Shown in pieces: positions 1 through 12,005 of a stretch of 64,000 nt of DNA. The stretch spans positions 615,501 to 679,500 of the forward strand of contig SCHM01000008.1 in NCBI GenBank assembly GCA_004123355.1, given 5' to 3'. How positions within the stretch are numbered: position 1 is the stretch's first letter; every line of letters starts with the position of its first letter. The translations under genes were made by a program, and so were the position numbers. Under the pieces are notes generated by a model, which worked only from the letters and a program-made list of their open reading frames with translations, had not been told where the DNA came from and made no database searches. Source of the DNA: Amphirosellinia nigrospora. Taxonomy: Eukaryota; Ascomycota; Sordariomycetes; Xylariales; Xylariaceae.

Positions 1-3000
1 CTAATTTAGTAAGACATTCGACTAATCATAAATCACAACATCTCTATACAAGTACCATCTAGTATGAGTATACTAGAAACCATTTGATGAGCTACCGTTC
101 ATTGTCTATTTACTTCCTATTATTGTATTCCTGTGTCCCATTCAGCAATGTGCGACTATTCTGGAGGATGCTGGCTCGGCCGGTTCGTGTATCTTCAGTC
201 ATGATACATATACATCGACAATATCCCCATTCTGCTCTTCACACTACCTAAAGTAGGCAGATCTACAGTTTAGGTTAGTTTGGTACTGGCAGTGTAGTAG
301 CAGTGGATGACACCAGGATTCCAGCCAAGCTTGCTTTGACCGGATCTTCGGTCGACTAGGCTGGGCATTTATTACAAGCCACATGTCTACAAAACCGCGA
401 CGCTATCCATGATATGTACACATTAATACCTCGCTTGCGACGATGGTACAATGACCTGGGGCTAATCTACTCAGCCCATCCGTTAAATGACGCCTCAAAA
501 GACCGTCAGCGTCACTATCGCTTGCTAACTTAGTAGTAGCTGGGTTGTTGTTGGTTACACAAGTAGGATCTGACTGCATCTCCCGTCTGGCTTATCATCG
601 GCTCATCCATCACCACCCATTGCCCATCACCCATCGTCTGACTACCTACTCATACATACATACCTCCTACGGCATACGCCACCCCCGAATCAAGCCCCCA
701 ACCGCTCCTCCTCCGTTTAGACCCAACCCCCGTTTTCTGCCTACTTGTACGTACTTCGGTCTAGCCCCTTGTTACCTATTACAAATAGCCTCAGGCCGGT
801 AGATAGTATCGGTGCGGGATCTCGACGGCACAAAATTGGTTAACGTTAGGGCTGGCGAGAACTCGGCTTTTTACACTGACTCGTCCGGTCCACATCCGAC
901 AAACAGTATAGCGAAGGGGTGCCGTCCGATTGGAAACATGCCGTGGCAACCGTATTCTTATGCTTGTAGGTTCTAGCCTCATAGCGTCGTCGTCATCGCC
1001 GACAATGTTAATCCAATATCACCCTTATGAGGCAGGTCGAGCCAACATGCTTAGCCAATGAAGAGAGCTACAAGCCACACGTTATGCAAAAGTACAAATC
1101 CGTAACAAGCAGCTACAAAATTCATGTCGTCCATTATCATTGTGATTCTATTACCAATTCGTCTCACCATGGAGCGTGTAACAAGAAGCAAGACAAATAC
1201 TAGTAGACCTTGCTGTCCTTTCGTAAGACGACAAGATGTAGCAATATCGAGACAATACGTTGTTAGGCCTTGCCCCTGGAATATTTGTATATAAGAGTAT
1301 ACTTGAGCGACTTGCCATTATATATGAACTAGTGACAATACCAACTCGAAGACTGAGGCTTTACCATACTTTTCATAAACCACCGTGCTCAGTAATAATG
1401 AGCATCATCCAACCTTCGATAAACGGTCGTGGAGCTGTACTTATAACTGTATCCCAGCAAGAGAATGCCAACACAGGTTTATATCTAAGTTTCAACACTC
1501 TTCTACGTCCAGATCGAAAGATACCAGCAATCCAAATAACGTCGCACAAGACTGATGGCCTAGAGAAATTCTTTTGTGTATGGTGACAGATGACCCTTAT
1601 AGCACGACCCCCTAACATCGTAGAAATAACAAGCTTACACACGCGCAATCTTAGGCGGTAGACACTCGTCTCCTGTTATATCCGCCTGTGAAAATACTCC
1701 GGCCTCCTTTTTCTCATCCCCCTCCCCCTACCCGTGTGGGAAAACGTGGGCGGTGTTCGACAAGTACAACTCGCACATCAGCCCACTCACTCACCCGAGC
1801 GGTTACTGCCGTGCGGCGGCTGGCATGAACGCTTCGTTACTCACGCACGCAAGCCCGCACGTACTTTCGTATACATGTGTATTGATTGTATTTTATTGTA
1901 ATGTTACGGCGGAACGCCGCAAACTTGCATCCCTCTCTCGCGTCGCTTGCTCGCCCCCTTTATGGAACTTGACCTCGTGGACGACGACTTGCGTTTGATC
2001 GATGTGCTACCAGACACCAGCCGGCTGCTAGCAGATCCCTCGGCCCTTTGCTTCTATCATGGGATGAATCCGCTCGCTTGGAATTGCCGGCTTCGTCTGT
2101 TGTTTGTTTCAATAGACGAGCTGCTAGGAGAGCCGCGTCAGTATCCCTATGCGTGGGCGATGATTTGTGTGGTGGCTCACTCGACATTCACCCATCCAGG
2201 GGCCAGCTCTCATCGAAGTCTTTCACGTCACACTGGTTCTCTATAGACAACCCACTAGGGATGCTATCTCTTTACCAGCTATATTTTCACCGCCTTGGGA
2301 GGGACCGTACGCTCGGGACTTTCGTCATATTTCATCACTTGCTCCCACGATACCCCATAGTATAGGAGTATGAAAACTTTTACGTCCTTAGCCGGAAGCC
2401 CATCGATGAGAACCCGGATGGCCGAACTAGCAAGTGGTTGGCCTTTTTCTTATGCCGAGAAGTTTGTGTATAGCTCCGTGGCACATGAATTCCCGGGCAG
2501 CGTTCCCTTATCATTTCCAACTATCTTCTAGACGCATTTCCCGTGCAACGTCGGATTTTGCCGTGACGGTTTTCGTACTCCCCTACCGGCACTGCATGTC
2601 TCGAAGAGCAACCTCAGCGACCTCTACCATTCGAGAACGCGTCGTCGTACAGGCCCCGGTTCTACAGAAACGGCGATGACGGACCCCCAGACCCCCCTCT
2701 GGTCCTACGTCATAGTAGTAGTCGCCGCCGGTCCCACCGTGTCTTGTCACCGTACCTGGGCGGCCGTTTTGGTGTGATGGGAAGGGAAGGATGGAAAGAC
2801 AAGATGTCACCTATTTACAGCTAGGACTTTTGGCTACGTCCTGTGGACGGCACAGGGTTTAGATGTGTCATTGTTACTGATACACGAGACATCAAGTGCC
2901 CATGGGAGTGAGGAACACAGTTCCACCCGTCTCGGAAGTTGCCGGTTCTTTGGTTGAGGTTTCTACCAAGTGAGGCGTGCAGTAGTCTTTCTTGTTCGTT

Positions 3001-3235
3001 GTAGGAGGTGGAGGTTGGGCCACGATAACCCACTCTCGAGTTCCACGATTAACTGCATGAAGAATCATTTATGTGTTTACACCGACATACACATAATCAA
3101 ACATAGCCAGGTCTATTTGCTGTCGTTTGATATCATCTATAAATCAATGATGTCAACTGGCAAGTTCCGATCCGCTGATTCGGTGTAATATACAGCGATC
3201 CAAATATATCATTTGTATATGTACTGTTTTTTTCT

Positions 3236-3273
3236 GCCCGCCATTTCACGTCTGGAAATAATAAATGGCGGGC
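3236..3273. repeat. perfect 11-bp inverted repeat (hairpin)
   Basis: The arm GCCCGCCATTT at 3236-3246 is exactly reverse-complemented by AAATGGCGGGC at 3263-3273, with a 16-base spacer. The core CCGCCAT/ATGGCGG recurs in the larger fold-back at 4577-4667. It could be the end of a small non-autonomous element or a regulatory palindrome; no gene sits next to it. Confidence 0.7.
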
Positions 3274-3334
3274 CTGGGTACTCATGATGTAGAGAGCAAC
3301 ACGGCGTATATCGCCCCACAGGAGTTCACATACT

Positions 3335-3357
3335 CACGCTTGACGTCGTCAAGTGTG
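3335..3357. repeat. near-perfect palindrome with TGACG/CGTCA core
   Basis: Two 11-base arms flank one T. CACGCTTGACG pairs with CGTCAAGTGTG with a single mismatch, and the inner seven bases match perfectly. The half-site resembles an ATF/CREB-type bZIP site with an odd spacing, but no promoter is evident nearby. Confidence 0.55.
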
Positions 3358-4576
3358 AATTAAGTGTGAGCCCTGTACACAGAGGATAGATCCGCGCCGC
3401 CGCATGACGGATTCATTTATCTTGACCGGTTGTGATTACGCGTTTACCCCTGAGAAAACCTCTGCCAGGACGATGCTTATCATCGGCGGGTAACGCGTCA
3501 GCTTATGCGAGAGACAGTGGATGTTTGAGAGACGCACACTTCGAAAAGGGGTGAGATGTGATGAAACGCGTATGTATGCGTGAGCGGCGAGACAGACGAG
3601 GCTAGTGGTGTGTAAGATGCGTGAGATTTAGCCTTGCTGACTGAGTGGGCTCCCGGTAGGCTGAGAGTCGATGATCTACCCCTTTTTTTTGTCAGCCTGT
3701 CATCTTACTTATCTGGTTTTAACAAAAGGGATCAATTCTTTTCTCGATAAATTTTTAGTAAATTAAAAATCTCTATATACCGTTACAGTCCTTATCAAGA
3801 GTTACCTCGCCCATGATGTGAAGCCTTAATATCTAAGTTGGACGACTCTAAATCTTCACCGTTAGAAAGGTGAGATAGAAACCATGTACCGTTTCTGATC
3901 GGCCTTAAAAATAGAATGAGGTTGCATTGTAAGCGGTTTCAATGAGGAAATTTTTAATGACTCATGGCCGATGTGTCTCGTCTCCTTGGAAATGATTACA
4001 TTGTATTATTGTCGATCTGTGCGCGGCAAATCTCCGAGCCCATATTGTTATTCTCATCACGACCAACCTGGCTGAATTTGGTAAACAAATGACCCAGATG
4101 TTGTATAGATGTTCTTGGACTCCGTACAGTTCAGATATCGCCTCGCAAATCTGCCGAACTTGAAGGGAAGGTCCGCAATCGCTATGACCGACGGACTCAA
4201 CAACTGTGAGGAGAAGTGACCGAAGTGGCAATGAACATTAAAAATTACAGGCCAACCCACACGCTCAAGAAAACCTGGTTGGTCTCGAAACCAAATATCA
4301 AAAGATCACGCCATGAGGGGAAACGGCCAAGAGGCTCTATATGCTCTATCTATAAGTAGACTTCCCTTTGATACAGCATTACGAAGTTCGATCAGCGACT
4401 GCCCTCATGTAGAAGGACAATAACCCTGGACCGTCGGTAGCATCATACCTAGCCGAGTTTCAAAATCCTTCTCAAAAGGACGGTTGTCGGCCCCAAACCG
4501 CCCTGATCGACCATGAAACCTACGCTGACGTTTATTTGTTGATAAGACAGGGGGAAATGCATTTCACGTTTCGTAG

Positions 4577-4667
4577 ATACCCGCCATCTGCTGTTAAGTA
4601 CGTAAAGAATCAAGTCGAGAAGAGTTGGCTATCAGGCGCTGATATTTCTTTGGTCGATGGCGGGTAT
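4577..4667. repeat. 91-bp fold-back with 12-bp terminal inverted repeats
   Basis: ATACCCGCCATC at 4577-4588 is the exact reverse complement of GATGGCGGGTAT at 4656-4667. The interior of about 67 bases has no open frame. The sequence GTAG flanks the left end and occurs just outside the right end, so a short target duplication is possible but not secure. It looks like a miniature inverted-repeat element; no autonomous partner is seen. Confidence 0.55.
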
Positions 4668-6092
4668 GGTAGTTGACACTCACTAGCGTGTTTTAATTGT
4701 ATGTGTAAACAATTTAGGAGCACCTATCTAAACATCAATTCGAGGTATTCAATTACTTATTCAGATGGTTTGATATATGTCCTTATTTTCTAGAAATAAT
4801 CCCTCGTCTTTCCTCCTTCAACCACACTCATCACTACCATTAACACCACCGAATATGAGTGAGCATATCTACCGTTGCAATAAGTATGTGAAGTTCTCTT
4901 TAACGAATCTCTTCGTCCTCCTTGACTGCCTGGTTGGCTGGGTCGTAGGGCTTTGATAATTCAATACCCAATCTTCGCAATATCCTTAGGCTTCGTGATA
5001 TATAATGGGCGCACAATACGGGCGATTTATTGAGGTTCTAGATCCGGCAGACGCCACGAACAGCAGACCCGCTACCTACTACACATCTCGAGTATTGAAC
5101 AGGTCAAGACCTGGCACAGCGGTTAAGGCCCGCTGCGAACCGGGCCTACGTGGCTACACGCGTCGTCAATTATGATGGCTGCAACCTGGTTTTAACAGTT
5201 CAGATTTATCAGGGTTGGGACTAATCCTTAGAAAATCATGAACTATATTCTTAAAGGAGTCGACGACATGAATTGGAATGAGGCCGCCGTGGGATTTCTA
5301 GTTCGGGTCGCGTGAAGAGCTCTCTATAAGAGTCGGAAGTAATATAAATGATTTCGTTTTTAAATCTTACACTAAACCTTCCAATCCTAGAGGTTTCATA
5401 CTAACTCTTCATCATATGTATGTTTGGTATTTCTGAGAACGTTCGATCCAAGGTCGTCGATCCCGATATTTAAAGCAAATGCTGCTTCGTGGTTATATAT
5501 AGTAACACTCTTGATAATTTGTTCTATGACTCAATAGGTTAGCACCCGCTTGGGCCTATGTTCAAGGGGCTTTTATATAAGGGCCCTTGCCATCGCAGGT
5601 ACACGTGAGGGAATTTCCCTTGTCACCTCACTGTTCTGAAGGTGATGGTTTTTAGTTTCCTCCCCGCTGTCCTTCAGTAGTAGACATAGGCTAGATAGTT
5701 AGAAGAGAGGATTGCGTTGGGTTGTATTTATTTGGGCTTTTTAATCCCCGGGTCTATATTCCAGCCCCAGTTGGGGGTCGGTTGCAACAACATACGGGGT
5801 GACGAAAGCGCACTAACCAGACCTCGAATAGTGCTCACGCTCCCTCAATATATATAGGTATTCAAACCAAATGCATGTGAATCCTATTGAGTGAATAGAG
5901 GTAGGGATAGTAGCTGTCCATCCCTCATTAGAACAGTCTACACTTAGCTTTTGGTTACTTTGTGTGGTTTTCGCATACTCTGAGCAGAGAACCTTCAGCC
6001 ATATCCTGTCCCTTCCTTCTTGTTCATCCAGAATTTCCAAATAATTGCTTTCCTTCTAGCAGCTTGGAATTGTTCAAGAAAACACCCTTAAG

Positions 6093-8014
6093 ATGCTTTC
6101 CAAAGATCAAATACGCATCCTGCACCTGATGCCCCTGCGCAAAACGATGTTGAGTCGCCGATCGTCTGCAAGATCAGCGCCGCATCGCGCTCCGATAACC
6201 CGGATTACGAAGCGCTCTCTTATGCGTGGGACGACGGCCCCCCCATTTACCATTCAAGTGTCTGACAACGAAGTGAATGTTTCTCCACGGCTATACGATG
6301 CGCTGCGCCAACTACGACTGCGCGACCGGATCAGGAACCTCTGGGTTGATCAATTATGCATTAATCAGTGGGATCTAGAGGAGAAGCGCTGCAGGTTCAA
6401 CTCATGCGCAGCACATACGCTTCCTGCAGGCGATGTCTGGTGTGGCTCGGAAAGCCGCCCGTCGATACCACTGCCGCCGACGCAGAAACGCCTTCGACAT
6501 CATTCGCTACCTGGCCGCAGCGTCGTCGGCTAATGATATGCACAGCACGCCCCTGCCCTCTGCCGTGGCGGATGATGGCTCGGCTTTCAATCGCGCCATG
6601 GACGCTCTGCGTGCCGCTGTCCGTGGACACAACCCCTGGTGGAATCGCGTCTGGACAGTGCAAGAAGCAGCGCTCCAGATGAGGTTCTCCTTCTTTTTGG
6701 CGAAGTGATGCTGCCTTGGGATGTTGTCACAGCGGCAATCAACACCTGGGTCACAAGGGGTATCCCGTGGCCTCTGAGGCAACGGCTCTCAAATGAACAA
6801 CATTATTATCTAAGCGAACTGATTGTTCATTTCGGTATGGATCAACGTAGCTAAGAAACGATATGATGACCCCCTTGAAACGATCAACAGATGGCGTTTT
6901 CGCTTAGCGACAAATCCTAGAGACAAAGTCTTTGGTCTGTTTGGTCTTTTCCCGGCAGGAAGTTGTAAGCTATCCATAGAGTCGTCTCTTCCTGTTTTAG
7001 CTCGTGGAGGCCAAATTCTCCTAATGATTCTGCAAACATGTTTCAAGAACATGCACGCTAAATTCCCGAGATATGTGTCTTTTACCTGAAAGGGTAATTA
7101 CTAATTCCAGTGTACCATAGTGCCCCGAACGGAAGAGTGTAGGTATGACATCCCAATTGCGGATGTGTTTAGCCGTATGACAGTTGAAATGATCGTGAAT
7201 GAGAAGGGTTTGCGACCTCTGGTCGGCAATCCTCGACTTGAGGCCTACAAGGCAACGCCTGGCATCCCTCGATGGGCTCTGGATCTTTCAGCACACCCTG
7301 ATCACGATCTCGATTGGTTTTTGAATGCTACGGCTACGATGTCTACAATGCGGACAAGGGACTCGAGCCACTCGACTTGGATGCTGTCTCAGCATGCGTG
7401 TTGAAGAAAGAGTTGAAGCTGAAAGGTGTCTGTATCGGGTCGGTCAAATGCGTCCAAGAAGGATATCGACAATTCCGCTCCGGATGGGATAGTATATTAT
7501 TGCATTAAAGGACACGATGCAAAAGTGGCTTGACATTGTAGAGGGCAAGGTCGGTAATTTGGCAGCGGTTGTTCCTGATCCATACCCAACGGGCTACCCT
7601 CGGTCGGAAGCTTTCGCGAGGTTGATGCTTGGCGATGTGATCAGAGACAACAACCAAAGACCTGAAACTTATGAGGTGGATAAGTATTTCGCCGATGTCT
7701 GGGCCTTGCTGAACTCTCAAACAGTCGACGAGGATGTCCATTTGACAGTACATGGCATGCTAGCCAACCAAGCACTTATAATAACGCAGACGGGCTTAAT
7801 AGGATCGGCACTCATTGACACGCAACTGGGGGACGAGATCTGGGTATTCGGAGGAGGGAATGTTCCTTTCACACTACGTCCTCGTGAGAATAGTCACAGC
7901 GCAGAATATGACTTTGTGGGCAAATGCTACATTCAAGGCATGATGCAAGGCGAAGCATTCACTAATCATGCTCCTTCACAAAAGCCATCTGAGCAGACGG
8001 TCATTATTTACTAG
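6093..8014 (+). CDS. HET-domain (heterokaryon incompatibility) protein
   Basis: HET-domain proteins trigger cell death when genetically different hyphae fuse; the domain is TIR-like in fold. The sequence shows the family signatures in order: YEALSYAWDD near 6217, RNLWVDQLCINQWDLEEK near 6332, a CLVWLG segment near 6436, NPWWNRVWTVQEA near 6633, FRLATNPRDKVFGLFGL near 6898, and a C-terminal GDEIWVFGGGNVPFTLRP block followed by GKCYIQGMMQGEA near 7830-7950. Together these cover a protein of about 600-640 residues, normal for the family. The coding signal is spread over all three plus frames, so as written the gene looks broken. The interruptions resemble those in the essential genes of this window, so it may be intact in the organism. 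The gene borders an AT-rich gene-poor flank, a common setting for HET genes. Confidence 0.85.
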
Positions 8015-9968
8015 GAAGTTAGCTCTTAATAATATGGCGCCTTTATAACAATGTTTGAACATATTTACTAGATGAAATTGAAGATATATCGTATGATGAC
8101 AGTACCGAGAATGAGGATCGGTCAATTATCGGAACAGCAGCGCTAAGGGGGTTCAAAGTCTATTAACTATTCAGAACCTCTTATAATACATTGATACATT
8201 AATATCAGTTTTCCTCCTTTACGAACTACACTTATCGCTACCACTACTACTGCCAATACAGCCACTAACGCCATCACTTTGCATGGTGGCGGGACTATTT
8301 TTTATCGGTGCTGAGTCTGTTCTTCTCCCAGCATTGCTTCGGGAATAGACATACGATAATCCGAGCTCAGAGACTGTAGAGAAGACAGGAAGCCACCTTA
8401 AAAACACTTTTTACTTGACTACAAGCGAGTCAGAATATCTTACGATGGCTTGAGCATGGCGACTACTAGCTACAACTAGCAGAACAGCGGCATTTCTTAA
8501 GGGTACGGCGAGGCCATCATCACTCAGGTAACCCGCAGTGTTTGACGAGCTGTAGTTCTGTAACACAGGCATTGATGACCTGTCTTGATCTCTAAGAGGT
8601 ACCATTATGTTTAGGGATTAACCCTTTCTTAATTACTGTAATATGATTGATAACAACCCCTTTTATGTTTATTTGAACTATTCGAAATTTTGTACCTAGG
8701 TTATTCAGAGGGACAATTTCCTTATCCCCTCGCCTCACCCTCGTGTACTAATACGCCTATTACCACACCCTCATATTCACCACAAGGCCGGCAACAACTT
8801 GACTGTCTACATTTCTTATGTGTGGCCATATCTCATTGTGCTTTGCGGCCACTTGGGCATTTCCATCGATCTCCGTTGCCAAAAGATGGATGGGTAACGA
8901 TGTTCACTAGATCCAGGTCTAATAGAAGAGATTGGATACGAGGGCAGCTTTTTTGATGGATGGCGCTAAGCCCGCATATTCGCAGACAACATTCCTAATG
9001 AAGCTTTAGTGAATTTGGTAAACCAGAGATTGCTTCCGGAGCAGACAAAGAGCCGACGCCCAAGACTACGTTGAGAATATTCGCATCTTTGCTGGCATAC
9101 AGTTCCAAGAGTTATTGCGGATTGGCGCCGAAGAGAAACTGTTGCCCAATACAGATTTTCCCATCTCATCCAGATGCCTTGTGTGCCTCGTGACAAGCTA
9201 AGGTTAGGATGTTGTAGTATTGCAGACAGGGTCAGCATTGCCCGAATACACCGCCCCTCTCCCTCGTTGAACCCCCCTTCCACTGAAAGTGCCACGTCTC
9301 GTGAATTTGTTATTTGTGTTAAATTATTGAAATCAATGAGTGTACAAAGCATAGGCACACGGACAGACATAGAGACTCCTTGTATAATTCTAGTCAGAGA
9401 GTTAGATGATGGTGGGTTGGAGACCAGCAGCACTCCAACTCTTAAAACTTCTAACAACGGCCATACTAGGGGTAAGGCGTATAGAATATTCAAATAAACA
9501 AACTACTCAAATCGAAAAAGTTGAGGAAACATGCCTCTTCTACTTCGAAATAGATCTCATCGACGCGCCATGGAGGTCAACTCGTCTCCAAAATCACTCA
9601 AACTCACAGCTGTGAAATCACAAATCAGTCAGATCGAACGCCAGTGAAAAGTAAATGTAAAAATTTCATGATTTGTATTTATCTGCTACATAGGTAAAAT
9701 GCAACTGATTCATGCTAAAAGGGACATCAGTCCCAAGATATCAATACAGACCCATCTGGATGGCGCACTCGCGAAGCGCTGCCCACTCATTCATACACTT
9801 TTCCATCCTCGCCTCGCTTTAACGTGTGCGTATATAGAAATATATCCCATGCATCGCATATACCCAAATCGGTGGCGAGAGGAAGCACCGAAGTCTACCG
9901 AGACCATATATTGGTCCCGGTGGCTTGCATCTCGACTTGAAGTTTGTACCACTAGGAAGACATGGTGA
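8015..9968. other. intergenic, no supported gene
   Basis: The longest open frame is on the minus strand at 8966-9493 (about 175 codons). It has no recognisable motif, and its start sits in a plausible but unremarkable context. The HET gene and the fumarate reductase gene converge here, so this is 3' flank on both sides. Confidence 0.5.
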
Positions 9969-12005
9969 CTATGAGCTCTTAGATCTCAAGGTAATCTTCT
10001 GGCCCTTGACGCGTCCTATTACCTGCTCTGGTGCATACTTGGGATCACCTCATCGTCGTGTAGCATCTCGAACTCCTCGGTGGCATCACGGCCCATGAAG
10101 TTCATGATAGCCTGAGGGCCACCGGGATGCTCATCGAGCCAGTTGGACAGATCCATGACAACACCCTTGACGACAACCCATAAGTCGTCCTTCTTGTTGT
10201 GCTTCGCAACCTCCTCCAAGGTGTACTCCTTCTCGGGGATCTCGAACTTCTTGGGTTGCGATGGCTTGGCGGTCTCGGTCGCAGGCGCAGCGCTCGTCGT
10301 CTGGCTGGCGGGCGACGTTGAGGCAGTAGCGCCGTTGGCCCACTCGATGGAGACCTTACCCGGTTGAGAGGGATCGATGTGGAGTGAGATCTGACCAAGA
10401 CGCTGAGCAGCGCCAGAGGTACCTGAAAGAGCTTGCTGGAACAAATAGTTGCTGGCAGTATCACCGGCAACACGACCGTAGACGACACAGCCTAGCAGCG
10501 AGGAACCACCCAGTCGGTTGGCACCATGGACACCACCAGCCAGCTCACCGCAAGCGTAGAGACCCTCGAAAGGCTGCTTGGACTGGTTCAAGACTTGAGC
10601 CTTGTCATTGATCTCGATACCACCCATGGTAAAGTGGAGCACGGGCTCCATGAGAGCGACGTGGAAGTCGTCGTTGATGTCAAGGGGCATGTTGTGGAAG
10701 AACTTCTTGCCCCATGGGTCCTTTTGCTTGCCATCAGCAATGGCGTTATAGGTTGTGAAGGTCTTTTGCAGGTGGTCGGGAGTGCAGCCAATCTCCTTGG
10801 CAAGCTGCTTGCCGGTCATCTTCTTCATCAAACCACGGCCAGAGTAGTGGCGAGTGTGAAGTCCAGCGTGTTGGAAGCCTTGGAGTTCAGGATCAAGCGG
10901 ATAGGGAACTTGTTCTTGTCCTTCTCCTTCCACATCATGCCGGAGACGTAATCTCTGTGGCCTAGCTCGTCGCAGAACCTGTCGCCGTCTGCGTTGAGCA
11001 ATAGACCACCCTCGCCACGTAGGGCTTCGGCAGCCAAGAACTTCCACTTTGAGCCGGGGTCCTTGGGTCAACGAGACCTGTGGGGTGGACTTGGACCTTG
11101 TCCATGTCAATACCGTTTCCGCCGATGGCCATGACCATCTTCTGGCCGTCGCCAGTGGCATGCGAGCCGTTTGTGGTAGCCAGGCCGTAGGTGTCAGGCC
11201 TGTGCTTCTTCAGCAGGGAGCTGTCGGTGAAATCGGCAGCGTAACCACCGGTAGCCAGGACTACGGGGCCGTCCACGCTCGAGGGCTGGCCGTTGAACTC
11301 ATACTGAACACCGGTGATCTTGTTACCCTCCTTGTTCAAGCCTGTTACGCGGCCTTCTTGATGATCTGGACTCGTTCGGGTTCGGTCTCGGCAAGCTCCT
11401 CTAACCGCTGCATCAGGGCGTATGTGATGGCCATACCGGGGAACTTGGCATCGTGACCTCTGTGTGTTCGGGCTGGGAGTGGCCACTAGCAAGTTGTTAG
11501 TAAAAACGTCCATTGCTTTCATTAGATTCAGTGAGTGCGCGCGTACCCAAGCCGTGAGACCAGAGTTAGGTCGAGGTTGAATACATCTTGTAGCCACTCC
11601 ACGGCGGCGGCAGACTTGTAGGTGAGGACCTTGATGAGATCGGGTCTGGCCTTGTCACGAGCCGACTTCAGGGTATCCTCATAAAACTGCTTGACACTGT
11701 CTTGGATCTTGTGGTCGACCTGAGTTCGGGTCAGGGCACCGTTAATGCCGGACGTGGCCTTGGTGGAATTGCCGCCAAAGAAGCCTATGATGACGGTGTC
11801 AGCGTGAGGTCACGATTCTTTCCGACGGTTTTCTTACCTTGCTTGTCGAGAACGACGACGTTACCACCAGCTAGGTAGATGGTGTGGGCGGCACTGAGAC
11901 CAGACACTAGATGAAGAGCACGAGTCAGCGCATCATACAACTGGTGTCGCGAGTATCACGGGTTTTCTTACGGCCACCACCGACAACAATCACACGAGGG
12001 GCCAT
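9969..12005 (-). CDS. osm1: soluble fumarate reductase with C-terminal cytochrome b5 domain
   Basis: FAD-dependent fumarate reductase of the yeast Osm1/Frd1 type, which reduces fumarate to succinate and reoxidises reduced flavin under low oxygen. Exon 1 (11972-12005) encodes the N-terminal FAD site (VIVVGGG, continuing LSGLSAA in exon 2). Exons 2 (11838-11906), 3 (11547-11784) and 4 (9969-11483) follow, with introns of 53-65 bases. The catalytic half includes [31 protein letters not shown] and [20 protein letters not shown]. After a Ser/Thr/Pro/Ala linker comes a cytochrome b5 domain with heme-binding HPGG in [12 protein letters not shown]. No signal peptide is seen, so a cytosolic location is inferred. 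At about 620 residues it matches filamentous-fungal homologues. Five single-base breaks (near 10035, 10860, 11072, 11350 and 11475) each read through if one C is restored, so the deduced C-terminus ends at 9969, not 10019. Divergence from Osm1 in the fused b5 domain is typical of fungi. Confidence 0.9.

Larger units (their letters stand above)
1..6092. other. gene-poor left flank
   Basis: No conserved coding signal is visible on either strand over this stretch. Short open frames exist (for example around 1947-2373 on the plus strand and 3962-4260 on the minus strand), but none has recognisable domains, and overlapping frames give equally plausible text. Much of 3.7-5.8 kb is AT-rich, which in filamentous ascomycetes often marks old repeats altered by repeat-induced point mutation. 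That cause is an inference here, because no element family can be recognised. Two small inverted-repeat structures lie inside and are listed separately. Confidence 0.6.

Noticed and set aside
5112-5130. tRNA-like A box (TGGCACAGCGGTTAAGGC)
   Set aside because: No matching B box (GGTTCGANTCC) and no acceptor or T-arm pairing follow within the expected distance. It may be chance or a worn tRNA-derived fragment.
1-6092. Possible retroelement or DNA transposon relics in the AT-rich flank
   Set aside because: No reverse transcriptase, integrase, capsid or transposase text and no long terminal repeats could be seen; only small fold-backs are supported.
8966-9493. 175-codon minus-strand frame
   Set aside because: Length alone is not enough; no motif, no clear promoter, and the residue mix is typical of random sequence.
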